DNA from: an uncultured Oscillospiraceae bacterium
GTDB lineage: Bacteria > Bacillota > Clostridia > Oscillospirales > Oscillospiraceae
Assembly (NCBI GenBank): GCA_944387205.1
Contig: CALXDZ010000088.1
Span: 1-62,580, forward strand
DNA length: 62,580 bases
Direction of reading: 5' to 3'
Part shown: positions 43,892-51,172 of the stretch, one piece after another
How the letters are laid out: each line of letters starts with the position of its first letter
How positions within the stretch are numbered: the stretch's first letter is position 1
The notes under the pieces: model-generated
Seen by the model: the letters and a program-made list of their open reading frames with translations, nothing else
Databases searched by the model: none
What the model was told of the DNA's origin: nothing
Made by a program: the position numbers and the translations under genes

Positions 43892-44380
43892 ATGAACAAG
43901 AATGTGACATTTCGTCCCATGACGGAGGCTGACACGGGGATCCTCATGGGCTTTATTTGGGAAATGGCCCGCTATGAGCACCTAGAGGACCAGGTGGTGG
44001 TCACCGAGGAGCTGCTGCGGGAGTGGCTGTTTGAAAAGCATGCGGCAGAGGTGATCTTTGCCCTGGTGGATGGAAAGGAAGTGGGCTCCGCTTTATTCTT
44101 CTCCAGCTTCTCCACCTTCCTGGGCCGGGGTGGACTGTACCTGGAGGACCTGATCGTCCTGCCGAAGTATCGCCATCAGGGCTGCGGCAAGGCTCTTTTG
44201 AAGGAGCTGGCCCGCATCGCCGTGGAGCGTGGCTGCGGCCGGTTGGAGTGGTCGTGCCTTGACTGGAATCAGCCCAGCATCGATTTCTACCTCTCTCTGG
44301 GAGCCCAGCCTCTGGACCAGTGGACCGAGTACCGGGTGACAGGGGAGACCCTGCGGCGCCTGGCGGAGCCGGAGCAGTAA
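43892..44380 (+). CDS. GNAT family N-acetyltransferase
   Basis: 162 residues, full GNAT fold: N-terminal FRPMTEADTGILMGFIWEMARYEHLEDQV, DLIVLPKYRHQGCGKALLKELARIAVERGC (acetyl-CoA loop with the Q/RxxGxG/A motif as RHQGCGKA) and DWNQPSIDFYLSLGAQPLDQW. This end with SLGAQPLDQWTEYR is typical of the diamine/spermidine-acetyltransferase-like subgroup. AAAAGGAG precedes the ATG. A terminator lies immediately after. Confidence 0.9.
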   Translation: MNKNVTFRPMTEADTGILMGFIWEMARYEHLEDQVVVTEELLREWLFEKHAAEVIFALVDGKEVGSALFFSSFSTFLGRGGLYLEDLIVLPKYRHQGCGKALLKELARIAVERGCGRLEWSCLDWNQPSIDFYLSLGAQPLDQWTEYRVTGETLRRLAEPEQ

Positions 44381-44413
44381 AAAACGGCCGGACCACAAAG
44401 TCCGGCCATTTTC
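44381..44413. terminator. Terminator between the GNAT and small-protein genes
   Basis: Stem GGCCGGAC with GTCCGGCC; A and T runs on both sides, so it can serve both converging units. Confidence 0.85.
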
Positions 44414-44424
44414 GTGCAGCAATC

Positions 44425-44793
44425 CTATTGCAAAATCAGCAAAAGCCCCAGGGCGATAAGCAGTTCGTCGTCGGCGTCCTCCTTGAAGAGCAGGAAGAGG
44501 ATCAGCAGCAAAAGCAGGTCCCCGCTGTCCACTTTTTCCAGATGAAAGCGGTCCAGCAGACGGCGCAGAAAGCCGGAAAGACCGGCGGTCTCCCGCCGCT
44601 CTTCCTCTGTCTCCCACCCACTGTGACGGGGCGGAGGTCCATCGCTGTGGTCTTGTCCGCCGCGGCCCTCTGATGGACCTTCCGCAGACTGGAAGGGAGG
44701 AGGAAAGCCGCCGTTTCGCTCCTCCTGGGGGGATTCATCCACTGGGACCCGGGAATAGCCGCCCCGGTCGTTGCGCACATAGCGGTTGTACAC
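44425..44793 (-). CDS. Small protein with C-terminal membrane segment, unknown
   Basis: 122 residues. Hydrophilic Pro/Gly/Arg/Glu-rich N-terminal 70 residues, then LSGFLRRLLDRFHLEKVD and a strongly leucine-rich end (DLLLLLILFLLF...LLIALGLLLIL) that could be two short membrane segments split by an acidic KEDADDE turn. Last of three same-strand genes behind nth, 3 bases after the 144-residue protein. No family recognised. The acidic hinge inside the hydrophobic end is unusual. Confidence 0.65.
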   Translation of the reverse strand: MYNRYVRNDRGGYSRVPVDESPQEERNGGFPPPFQSAEGPSEGRGGQDHSDGPPPRHSGWETEEERRETAGLSGFLRRLLDRFHLEKVDSGDLLLLLILFLLFKEDADDELLIALGLLLILQ

Positions 44794-44796
44794 GTC

Positions 44797-45231
44797 CTAC
44801 ACCTCCCAGTTTGCGAAAAACGTCTTGGCCACGTGGATCAGCTTGGCAAGCTGCAGCGCCCGCTCCACCTGTTCCTGCCGCTCTGGCTTGAGGAAGGGGC
44901 GCAGGGCGTGGAGCAGTGCTGCCGCCTCGCTGTCCCGGCTGCTGCCCATCTCCTTGACCAGCGGAAGCAGACGGGAGAGGAGTTTGGGGTCCATTCCGCC
45001 CAGAAGCCCGCCCAAGGAGGACAGGGCGTCGCCGCTCAGTGCGGGGGCAGAGGACGAATGCCTTGGCCCGTCCTGAGGCTGCCGGGCAGGCGGAGCGCTG
45101 TCTCGCTCTTCCTTACGGGAGTCCTCCGAAGGTTCCATCCCGGCAGAGAGGGACTGGGCCATCTGCATCACCTGGGCCATCTGCTCCGGGTTGGACAACA
45201 GCGCGTTCAGTTTTTCCTCAAATTCAGCCAC
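44797..45231 (-). CDS. Small helical protein, unknown
   Basis: 144 residues, all predicted helix and disordered linker. The N-terminus MAEFEEKLNALLSNPEQMAQVMQMAQSLSAG looks like a short helical repeat; an unstructured Ser/Pro/Asp/Arg stretch (about 35-65) separates it from a Leu-rich helical C-terminus (LLGGMDPKLLSRLLPLVKEMG). I do not recognise a family. Lies between two other small genes with short gaps, implying one transcript. Confidence 0.7.
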   Translation of the reverse strand: MAEFEEKLNALLSNPEQMAQVMQMAQSLSAGMEPSEDSRKEERDSAPPARQPQDGPRHSSSAPALSGDALSSLGGLLGGMDPKLLSRLLPLVKEMGSSRDSEAAALLHALRPFLKPERQEQVERALQLAKLIHVAKTFFANWEV

Positions 45232-45252
45232 ACTGCCGCCCGCCCTTTCCGT

Positions 45253-45510
45253 TTATTTCTGCGCCGACTGGTTGATGCGGCGGATCAGCTCCACACCCTC
45301 CCGGCTCTCCATCAGCTTTCCGATCATTCGGCTAAGCTCTGCCGTGTCGCCTTGCGAGGCCGACCGGGCCGCCCGTTGGAGAGCGGCGCCGCCGTCCTGA
45401 TTGGTCAGCTGACGCATCAGCATCTGACCGTCTGAAGAGGATAAGATCGCCTTCAGGGCGCCCTGATTCTGCCGCAGGTTTTCGATCATGGACTTGGTCT
45501 TGTGATCCAT
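45253..45510 (-). CDS. Small helical protein, unknown
   Basis: 85 residues, helical, mildly basic, no signal. The order of helices and the phrase ALKAILSSSDGQMLMRQL resemble the start of the next gene (ALLSNPEQMAQVMQM), so the two may be distant paralogues. ATG 45510 is chosen: it has AGGAGG about 10 bases upstream; a longer reading would run through the terminator of nth. First of the three-gene set. Confidence 0.75.
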   Translation of the reverse strand: MDHKTKSMIENLRQNQGALKAILSSSDGQMLMRQLTNQDGGAALQRAARSASQGDTAELSRMIGKLMESREGVELIRRINQSAQK

Positions 45511-45570
45511 GGGAAATAAGCCTCCTGTCTGGGTCTGGTTGTGCCTGGTACAGGACAGTATATGTGGAGA

Positions 45571-45612
45571 ACAGAAAAAAAGTGCCTGCCTGAGGCAGAC
45601 ACTTTTTTCTCC
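45571..45612 (-). terminator. Terminator of nth
   Basis: Stem AAAAAGTG.CTGCC with GGCAG.CACTTTTT around a TGA loop, T runs on both sides. On the minus strand it directly follows the nth stop at 45618. Confidence 0.85.
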
Positions 45613-45617
45613 CTTTT

Positions 45618-46262
45618 TTACGCTTGGGGCGCCTTTTTCCCATAGTCGCAGTCCCCAAGAAGGGAGCAGGCGGCGCACTGGGGATTTCGGGCAGTGCACA
45701 CGGCCCGTCCGTGGAGCACCATCCGGTGGCAGAAATCGGAGGACTCCTCCGGAGGCAGTACCTTGCGCAGCTGCTGCTCCACCTTCAAAGGATCCTTGGA
45801 CCCGTCGGTGAGGCCCAGACGACCGGTGATGCGGATGCAGTGGGTGTCGCAGACGTAGGCAGGCTGCTTGTAGATGTCGCCCAGGATCAGATTGGCGGTT
45901 TTGCGGCCCACGCCGGGCAGACTGGTCAGCTCCTCCATGGTGCCGGGGACCTTGCCGTCAAAGCGCTCCAGCAGCTGCTTGGCGCACTCCACCAGGTCCT
46001 TTGCCTTGGTGCGGAAAAAGCCGCAGGAGCGGATGTACTCGCCCACCTCCTCCGGATCGGCCTGGGCAAAGGCCTCCAGGGAGGGGAACCGGGCAAACAG
46101 TGCCGGCGTCACCAGATTGACCCGGGCGTCGGTGCACTGGGCGGACAGACGCACGGAGAAAAGCAGCTCGTAATCCTTTTCATAGTTCAAAGAGCAAAGC
46201 GCATCCGGATAGAGCGCTTTCAGCTCCTGGATAATGCGCCCCACGGCGGCCTTGGATTTCAT
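45618..46262 (-). CDS. nth: Endonuclease III
   Basis: Bifunctional DNA glycosylase/AP lyase for oxidised pyrimidines. 214 residues; helix-hairpin-helix LPGVGRKTANLIL with the catalytic Lys, the catalytic Asp in CDTHCIRI, and the C-X6-C-X2-C-X5-C cluster in CTARNPQCAACSLLGDC. Normal length. Divergent from rarA across a 160-base gap. It is followed by its terminator. Confidence 0.96.
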   Translation of the reverse strand: MKSKAAVGRIIQELKALYPDALCSLNYEKDYELLFSVRLSAQCTDARVNLVTPALFARFPSLEAFAQADPEEVGEYIRSCGFFRTKAKDLVECAKQLLERFDGKVPGTMEELTSLPGVGRKTANLILGDIYKQPAYVCDTHCIRITGRLGLTDGSKDPLKVEQQLRKVLPPEESSDFCHRMVLHGRAVCTARNPQCAACSLLGDCDYGKKAPQA

Positions 46263-46429
46263 ATGGAATCACCTCGTATGATACCATACCACAATCTTCG
46301 GCAAAATTCTATGGGATTTGCACCAATTTCCCGGAAAGAGACCGGAAGAGGGCGGAAAAAGGTTGAAATCCTTTGTCTTTATGCTACAATGCTTATTGTG
46401 CCGTGGGCACAGGAAAGGAGGCGGTGCGG

Positions 46430-47701
46430 ATGGAGCGACCGCTGGCAGACGAGATTCGGCCCCAGTCTCTGGACGAGGTGGTGGGGCAGCGGCATTTGCT
46501 GGGCCCCAACGGGGTGCTGCGCCGCATCATTGAAAGCGGCGTCAGCGCCAACATGGTCTTTTACGGCCCCTCGGGCACGGGAAAGACCACCATTGCCAAC
46601 CTGATCGCCCAGAGGACCCACCGGACATTGTATCGACTCAACGCCACCACGGCGTCGCTGCAGGACATCAAGGACATCATCGCTGATGTGGGGACGCTGA
46701 TGGCCCCCGGCGGGGCGCTGCTGTACCTGGATGAGATCCAGTACTTCAACAAAAAGCAGCAGCAGAGCCTGCTGGAATTCATGGAGAACGGGAAGATCAC
46801 CCTCATTGCCTCCACCACGGAAAACCCCTACTTTTATGTCTATACGGCCCTGCTGTCCCGAAGCACGGTCTTTGAGTTCAAGGCTGTTTCTCCCAAGGAG
46901 GTGCTGCCCGCCGTGGAGCGGGCTCTGAAGATTGAACAAGAGCGCCTGGAGCTGCCCTTGAAGTGGGAGGAAGAGGTGCCTCTGGACATCGCCACCGCCT
47001 GCGGCGGGGATGTGCGCAAAGCCATCAATGCGGTGGAGCTGCTGTGCCGCTCTGCGCTGCCCGACCCGGAGGGGAATCTTGTTCTGACAAGGGAAGATGC
47101 TTCACAGCTTGCGCAGCGCAGCGCCATGCGCTATGACCGGGATGGGGACGCCCACTATGACATCCTCTCGGCTCTGCAAAAGTCCATTCGGGGCAGCGAC
47201 CCGGACGCGGCGGTCCACTACCTGGCTCGGCTTCTGGAGGCGGGCGATCTGCTCTCGCCCTGCAGGCGGCTGCTGGTCATTGCAGCGGAGGACATCGGCC
47301 TGGCCTATCCCCAGGCCATTGCCATCACCAAGGCCTGTGTGGACGCGGCAGTACAGCTGGGACTGCCGGAGGCCCGGCTTCCCCTGGCGGAGGCGGCCAT
47401 CCTTTTGGCTACCGCTCCCAAGTCCAACACCGCCCACAACGCCATTATCGCCGCCATGGCCGACGTGGCCAAGGGCAAGACCGGGGACATTCCCCGCTGC
47501 CTTCAGAACGTCCACGCCGACACCACCGGCTTTGACAACAAGCAGCACTATAAGTATCCCCACGACTATCCCAACCGCTGGGTGGAGCAGCAGTATCTGC
47601 CCGACGCCCTCCAGGGCGTCCGCTATTACCAGTGGGGGGACAACAAGACCGAGCAGGCCGCCCGGGCCTACTGGGAGAAGATCAAGGGCGGACCGCTGTG
47701 A
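46430..47701 (+). CDS. rarA: Replication-associated recombination protein RarA (MgsA)
   Basis: AAA+ ATPase of the clamp-loader clade that acts at stalled forks. 423 residues; Walker A GPSGTGKTT, Walker B LYLDEIQYF, sensor 1 STTENP, arginine finger LLSRSTVFEFK, then the tetramerisation C-terminal domain ending in EQAARAYWEKIKG. Start taken at ATG 46430 after AAAGGAGG. The gene converges with the S1-domain protein, one base apart. Confidence 0.95.
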   Translation: MERPLADEIRPQSLDEVVGQRHLLGPNGVLRRIIESGVSANMVFYGPSGTGKTTIANLIAQRTHRTLYRLNATTASLQDIKDIIADVGTLMAPGGALLYLDEIQYFNKKQQQSLLEFMENGKITLIASTTENPYFYVYTALLSRSTVFEFKAVSPKEVLPAVERALKIEQERLELPLKWEEEVPLDIATACGGDVRKAINAVELLCRSALPDPEGNLVLTREDASQLAQRSAMRYDRDGDAHYDILSALQKSIRGSDPDAAVHYLARLLEAGDLLSPCRRLLVIAAEDIGLAYPQAIAITKACVDAAVQLGLPEARLPLAEAAILLATAPKSNTAHNAIIAAMADVAKGKTGDIPRCLQNVHADTTGFDNKQHYKYPHDYPNRWVEQQYLPDALQGVRYYQWGDNKTEQAARAYWEKIKGGPL

Positions 47702-47702
47702 T

Positions 47703-48638
47703 TCAGCTGGGGTCCTGGGTGAATACCGTCTCTACGGCGGCCTTCCGGCAGCCGGGAGGGGAGTAGACCCAGCGCTGGAGTTGGCCATCAGTGATCTGAT
47801 AGCGGATGGGCTCCGGCATCTGGGGACGGGGAAGCCGGTCGATGATCTGGAGCTTTACCTTCATCTTCTCCGGCTGGATGCTTTTGATGTAGACCGAGAC
47901 GGCGTCTCCCACCGACAGCTGGGGGAAGGGGGCCGCCAGGCCCGAGAGGTTGGGCGTGAGCTCCACAAAGACGCCGTAATCCTGGAGACTGCGGACGATG
48001 CCCCGGACCGTCTGACCGGCACGGAAGCGGCTGGCGTTTTCCATCCAGGTGCCCAGCAGTTCCCGGTGGCTCAGGTGGAAGCGGTTTTTCTCCGGCTCCA
48101 CGGCGGTGACCACCGCCAACAGGTGCTGTCCCACCCGGACCCGGTCGCCGGGATGGGCGATGCGGGAGACGGAGAGGGACTCAATGGGCAGCAGGGAGAT
48201 GACGCCGCAGCCCATGTCCACAAAGGCGCCGAAGGACTCCAGGTGGGTGACCTTGCAGGCGATGACCATGCCGGGCGCCAGGTGGCGAAGCATCCAGTCC
48301 AGGGCCTGGGCCTGGGCCCGGCGACGGGAGAGGGTCAGGCGGGGCCGTCCGGCTTCATCCGCTTCCAGGGCGGTGACGCAGCAGCACACCGGCTTTCCCA
48401 CCAGGGACAGCACGGCGATCTCCCGCCCGGCGCCGCTGATAAGGGGGTGGATGGCCTCCTCTCTGGGGATGCGGCCGGTAAGGCCGCCCAAGGAGACCAC
48501 CAGGTCGTGGTTTTCCTCACAGCGCAGGACCGTCCCCTCCAGGATCGCGCCGGTTTTCTGCGCCTCCTGGATATCTGAAATTGTGTAAAGCACATTTCCT
48601 TGCATCCCTTCCGGGAGATACATTCTGTTTTCTGGCAT
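47703..48638 (-). CDS. S1 RNA-binding domain protein (three S1 repeats)
   Basis: About 311 residues with three S1-type OB folds: GAILEGTVLRCEENHDLVVSLGG (about 27-90), GMVIACKVTHLESFGAFVDMGCGV (about 118-190) and GQTVRGIVRSLQDYGVFVELTPNL (about 205-270). Related to the bacterial S1-like proteins of Clostridia. The start is uncertain: ATG 48638, 48623 and 48653 are all in frame and none has a clear ribosome binding site. The C-terminal 40 residues lie outside the S1 folds. Confidence 0.8.
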   Translation of the reverse strand: MPENRMYLPEGMQGNVLYTISDIQEAQKTGAILEGTVLRCEENHDLVVSLGGLTGRIPREEAIHPLISGAGREIAVLSLVGKPVCCCVTALEADEAGRPRLTLSRRRAQAQALDWMLRHLAPGMVIACKVTHLESFGAFVDMGCGVISLLPIESLSVSRIAHPGDRVRVGQHLLAVVTAVEPEKNRFHLSHRELLGTWMENASRFRAGQTVRGIVRSLQDYGVFVELTPNLSGLAAPFPQLSVGDAVSVYIKSIQPEKMKVKLQIIDRLPRPQMPEPIRYQITDGQLQRWVYSPPGCRKAAVETVFTQDPS

Positions 48639-48720
48639 AGCAAACCATCCCATCCGCCGCCATGTGCGGCTTGATATTTCTCTACTATATGCGGGGCGGC
48701 TTGGCTCCGTTGAGGAAAGG

Positions 48721-48927
48721 ATGAAAAAACAGATGGAACTGCATCTGCACGACAAAGTGGAATTGAAAAAACCGCACCCCTGCGGCAGCCGGCAGTGGGA
48801 GATTTTGCGGGTGGGCATGGATATCAAGCTGCGCTGCTTGGGATGCGGCCATGGGCCGATGCTGCCCCGGAGCAAGGCGGAGAAGAGCATCAAGAAAATT
48901 CTGATCGAGGAGGATCGGCATGAATAA
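48721..48927 (+). CDS. DUF951 family protein
   Basis: 68 residues, DUF951: LHLHDKVELKKPHPCGSRQWEILRVGMDIKLRCLGCG and RSKAEKSIKKIL. The two cysteine pairs (PHPCGS and RCLGCGH) suggest a zinc site and resemble S1-like or DNA-associated proteins. Present in most Firmicutes, function unknown. ATG 48721 with GAGGAAAGG. Overlaps the next small gene by 8 bases. Confidence 0.85.
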   Translation: MKKQMELHLHDKVELKKPHPCGSRQWEILRVGMDIKLRCLGCGHGPMLPRSKAEKSIKKILIEEDRHE

Positions 48928-49012
48928 AAAGACAAGAGCGGTAGCCATTGTTCTGGTGGCGGTGTTGGTACTGTCGCTGGTGGCATCCATGGTGCTGCCC
49001 TATCTGGCTTGA
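48920..49012 (+). CDS. 30-residue single-pass membrane peptide
   Basis: ATG 48920 to TGA 49012 encodes 30 residues: a basic MNKKTR start and then one hydrophobic helix. GAGGAGG lies about 7 bases upstream, inside the end of the DUF951 gene, which gives translational coupling. A terminator follows the stop at once. Small hydrophobic peptides of this type often follow DUF951 genes; function unknown. Confidence 0.65.
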   Translation: MNKKTRAVAIVLVAVLVLSLVASMVLPYLA

Positions 49013-49048
49013 GAGAAAAAGAGACGGAAGCCCCGTCTCTTTTTTCTT
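49013..49048 (+). terminator. Terminator after the membrane peptide
   Basis: Stem AAAAAGAGACGG with CCGTCTCTTTTT and further T. Confidence 0.9.
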
Positions 49049-49174
49049 TTCCCTTTTCCGGCGGAAAGCGGACCTCTCAGGGGGAGGGCCCTTTCCGCCG
49101 GCGCCGCCCCCTTTTTGCGACGGGATTTCCGGCGGCGCTGTCTTATAATGATGCCGTTGAGAGGGGGGCAGGCC

Positions 49175-50272
49175 ATGACGGTGGTATATGTGGACAGCGT
49201 GTTTTGTCTCAATACCCTGATGGACTACCTGCTTTTGCGCTGCACCGCCCGTCTGGCCGGCGTTCCGCCCAAGCGGTGGCGTCTGCTGCTGGCGGCAGCG
49301 CTGGGAGGCGGCTACGCGGTGGCGGTGTTTCTGCCGGGCTGCGGGTTTCTCTCGGCCCTTCCGGTCAAGCTGGCGGCGGGGGCGGCATTGGCGCTGACAG
49401 CCTTTGGGGCAGAGCGGAGGCTTCTGCGGCTGACACTGCTGTTTCTGGCGGTGTCCTGCGGCTTTGCCGGCTGCGTGCTGGCCCTGGGGCTGCTGTCGGG
49501 GACCAACCCGGTGGTCAATGGAGTCTTTTACACTCAATTTGACGCCAAGGTGCTGGCCATTTCGGCTGCCGCGGCCTACACGGTGCTCAGTGTGGTGTTC
49601 CGCCGGGGCGCCCGCCATGAGGGCGGCCAGCTGTATCAGGGAACGCTTTCCCTCTGGGACAAAGAGGTGGCCTTCACCGCCCTCCACGACAGCGGCAATA
49701 CCCTGGATGACCCGCTGACGGGGGAGCCGGTGCTGGTGATCTGGGCGGGGGCGGCAGAGGCGCTGTGGCCGCCGCAGCTGCGGGCCCTGCTGGGTCCGAA
49801 GGGGGTTTCCCAGCCGGTGGCGGCTCTGGAAAAGCTCCATGCCGCCGCGCCGGAGCAGGCCCGGGCCTTCCGCCTGCTGCCCTATCGGGCAGTTGGGGTG
49901 GCCCAGGGGATGCTGCTGGCGGTGCGCTGTGACTGGATGGAGCTGGACGGGGTCCGGTATCCGGGCCAGGTGGCGGCGCTGTCGGCCACAGAGGTCAGCG
50001 ACGGCGGGGGATATGCGGCCCTGTGGGGCGGCGAAAAGAGAAAGGTGGCAAAAGGGTATGGGACTTTGGCGAAAGCTGCGGGCACTGCTGGGACGGTTAG
50101 GACTGCTGCGGCCCGGCAAGGTGATGTACATAGGGGGGAGCGACACACTGCCGCCGCCCCTGAGCCGGGAAGAGGAGGCAGAGCTTCTGGGGCGCCTGGA
50201 CCAGGAGGATGCCCGGCAGGTGCTGATCGAGCGGAACCTAAGGCTGGTGGTGTACATCGCCCGGCGCTTTGA
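49175..50272 (+). CDS. spoIIGA: Sporulation sigma-E processing peptidase SpoIIGA
   Basis: Membrane aspartic protease that activates pro-SigE in the mother cell. N-terminus [19 protein letters not shown], then five hydrophobic helices and a soluble protease domain with the catalytic [17 protein letters not shown] (Asp-Ser-Gly). ATG 49175 follows GAGGGGGG. The conserved part ends at [10 protein letters not shown] (near 50033), where the family usually stops; the frame here runs on without a stop to 50272, giving 365 residues and overlapping the 5' part of sigE by 215 bases. The added 79 residues (Ala/Gly/Arg/Pro) look like translated sigE DNA in another frame. Confidence 0.9.
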   Translation: MTVVYVDSVFCLNTLMDYLLLRCTARLAGVPPKRWRLLLAAALGGGYAVAVFLPGCGFLSALPVKLAAGAALALTAFGAERRLLRLTLLFLAVSCGFAGCVLALGLLSGTNPVVNGVFYTQFDAKVLAISAAAAYTVLSVVFRRGARHEGGQLYQGTLSLWDKEVAFTALHDSGNTLDDPLTGEPVLVIWAGAAEALWPPQLRALLGPKGVSQPVAALEKLHAAAPEQARAFRLLPYRAVGVAQGMLLAVRCDWMELDGVRYPGQVAALSATEVSDGGGYAALWGGEKRKVAKGYGTLAKAAGTAGTVRTAAARQGDVHRGERHTAAAPEPGRGGRASGAPGPGGCPAGADRAEPKAGGVHRPAL

Positions 50273-50759
50273 AAATACTGGAGTGGGCATCGAGGACCTG
50301 ATCTCCATCGGGACCATCGGCCTTATCAAAGCGGTGGGGACCTATCGCACGGACAAGAATATCAAGCTGGCCACCTATGCCTCCCGATGCATCGAAAACG
50401 AGATTTTGATGTATCTGCGGAAAAACGCCTCCCGGCGGGGCGAGGTGTCCTTTGATGAGCCGCTGAACACCGACTGGGATGGCAATGAATTGCTGCTCAG
50501 CGACGTGCTGGGCACCGACGCGGACACTGTTATGCGGCCCATCTAGGAGGACGTGGACCGGCGGCTGCTGCGCACGGCGGTGGGGACACTGTCGGAGAGG
50601 GAAAAGGAAATCATCACGCTGCGCTTTGGGCTCCAGGGCGGTAAGGAGCAGACCCAGAAGGAGGTGGCGGACCGCCTGGGCATCTCCCAGAGCTACATCT
50701 CCCGGCTGGAGAAGCGGATCATCCAGCGGCTGAAGAAGGAGATCTTGCGGCTTTCCTGA
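50058..50759 (+). pseudogene. sigE: Sporulation sigma factor SigE interrupted by an in-frame TAG
   Basis: Mother-cell sigma factor. The frame from ATG 50058 gives the SigE N-terminus ([49 protein letters not shown]) and region 2-3 through [22 protein letters not shown], then stops at TAG 50544-50546. The same frame goes on with the rest of Sig[13 protein letters not shown], region 4 with [22 protein letters not shown], ending at 50759. In B. subtilis the aligned residue is Glu, so one G-to-T change (GAG to TAG) explains it. Full read-through would give 233 residues, close to the normal 239. As written, a 162-residue protein without region 4 is made. A GTG at 50553, just behind a TAGGAGG that includes the stop codon, could restart translation, but the 2-base spacing is poor. 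Confidence 0.85.
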
Positions 50760-50786
50760 ACGCTGTGGGAAAAATTGCGGGCATAC

Positions 50787-50815
50787 TTGACAAAACAAGC
50801 GGGAAATATTATACT
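50787..50815 (+). promoter_or_regulatory. Promoter of the valS leader
   Basis: TTGACA (50787-50792), 17 bases, TATACT (50810-50815). Confidence 0.9.
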
Positions 50816-50827
50816 ATTTGACAACAT

Positions 50828-51088
50828 GAAACAGGCGAAGAAGGGAAGCAGTAGGCGAACGGCAGAGCCTCAGAGAGGGGACGGATGGTGCAAGTCCCTG
50901 CCAGGCCGCCGCTGAAGTCGTCCCGGAGCCTTGGGCTGAACGGTATTTCCCAGTAGGCGCCAACGGGTCCTCCCGTTACAGAGGAGCGGCGTGTCTGCGC
51001 CGCATGAGTGCGTGCGTCAAGCACGAATCCAGGTGGTACCACGGACATTTGTTCGCCCTGAGTCTAGGACTCAGGGCGTTTTTGTTTG
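50828..51088 (+). promoter_or_regulatory. T-box leader of valS
   Basis: The region has stem I features (AGAGAGGGG at 50872-50880 and GGTGCAAG), a specifier candidate GTC (Val) at 50917-50919 in a CTGAAGTC context, and the T-box sequence AGGTGGTACCACGG at 51031-51044. A terminator (51053-51088) follows. Uncharged tRNA-Val pairs with the specifier and the T-box and turns transcription on. Confidence 0.93.
51053..51088 (+). terminator. T-box terminator of valS
   Basis: Stem CGCCCTGAGTC with GACTCAGGGCG and a T run. The alternative antiterminator uses the T-box sequence upstream. Confidence 0.85.
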
Positions 51089-51172
51089 TCCAAACAACTG
51101 CCCACGCTCTTGGAAGGGCAGCACAACGGATGCAATCAGAACCTCGAGTTCAGAGAAGAGGAGAAGTAACGT

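Noticed and set aside
50544-50546. TAG in sigE as a pyrrolysine or reassigned codon
   Set aside because: TAG ends the YlmC/YmxH gene at 39470-39472, so it is a normal stop here, and no PylS-like gene is seen in the window.
50828-51044. Small open frames at 50991-51201 as genes
   Set aside because: They lie inside the T-box structure and have no ribosome binding site or protein features.
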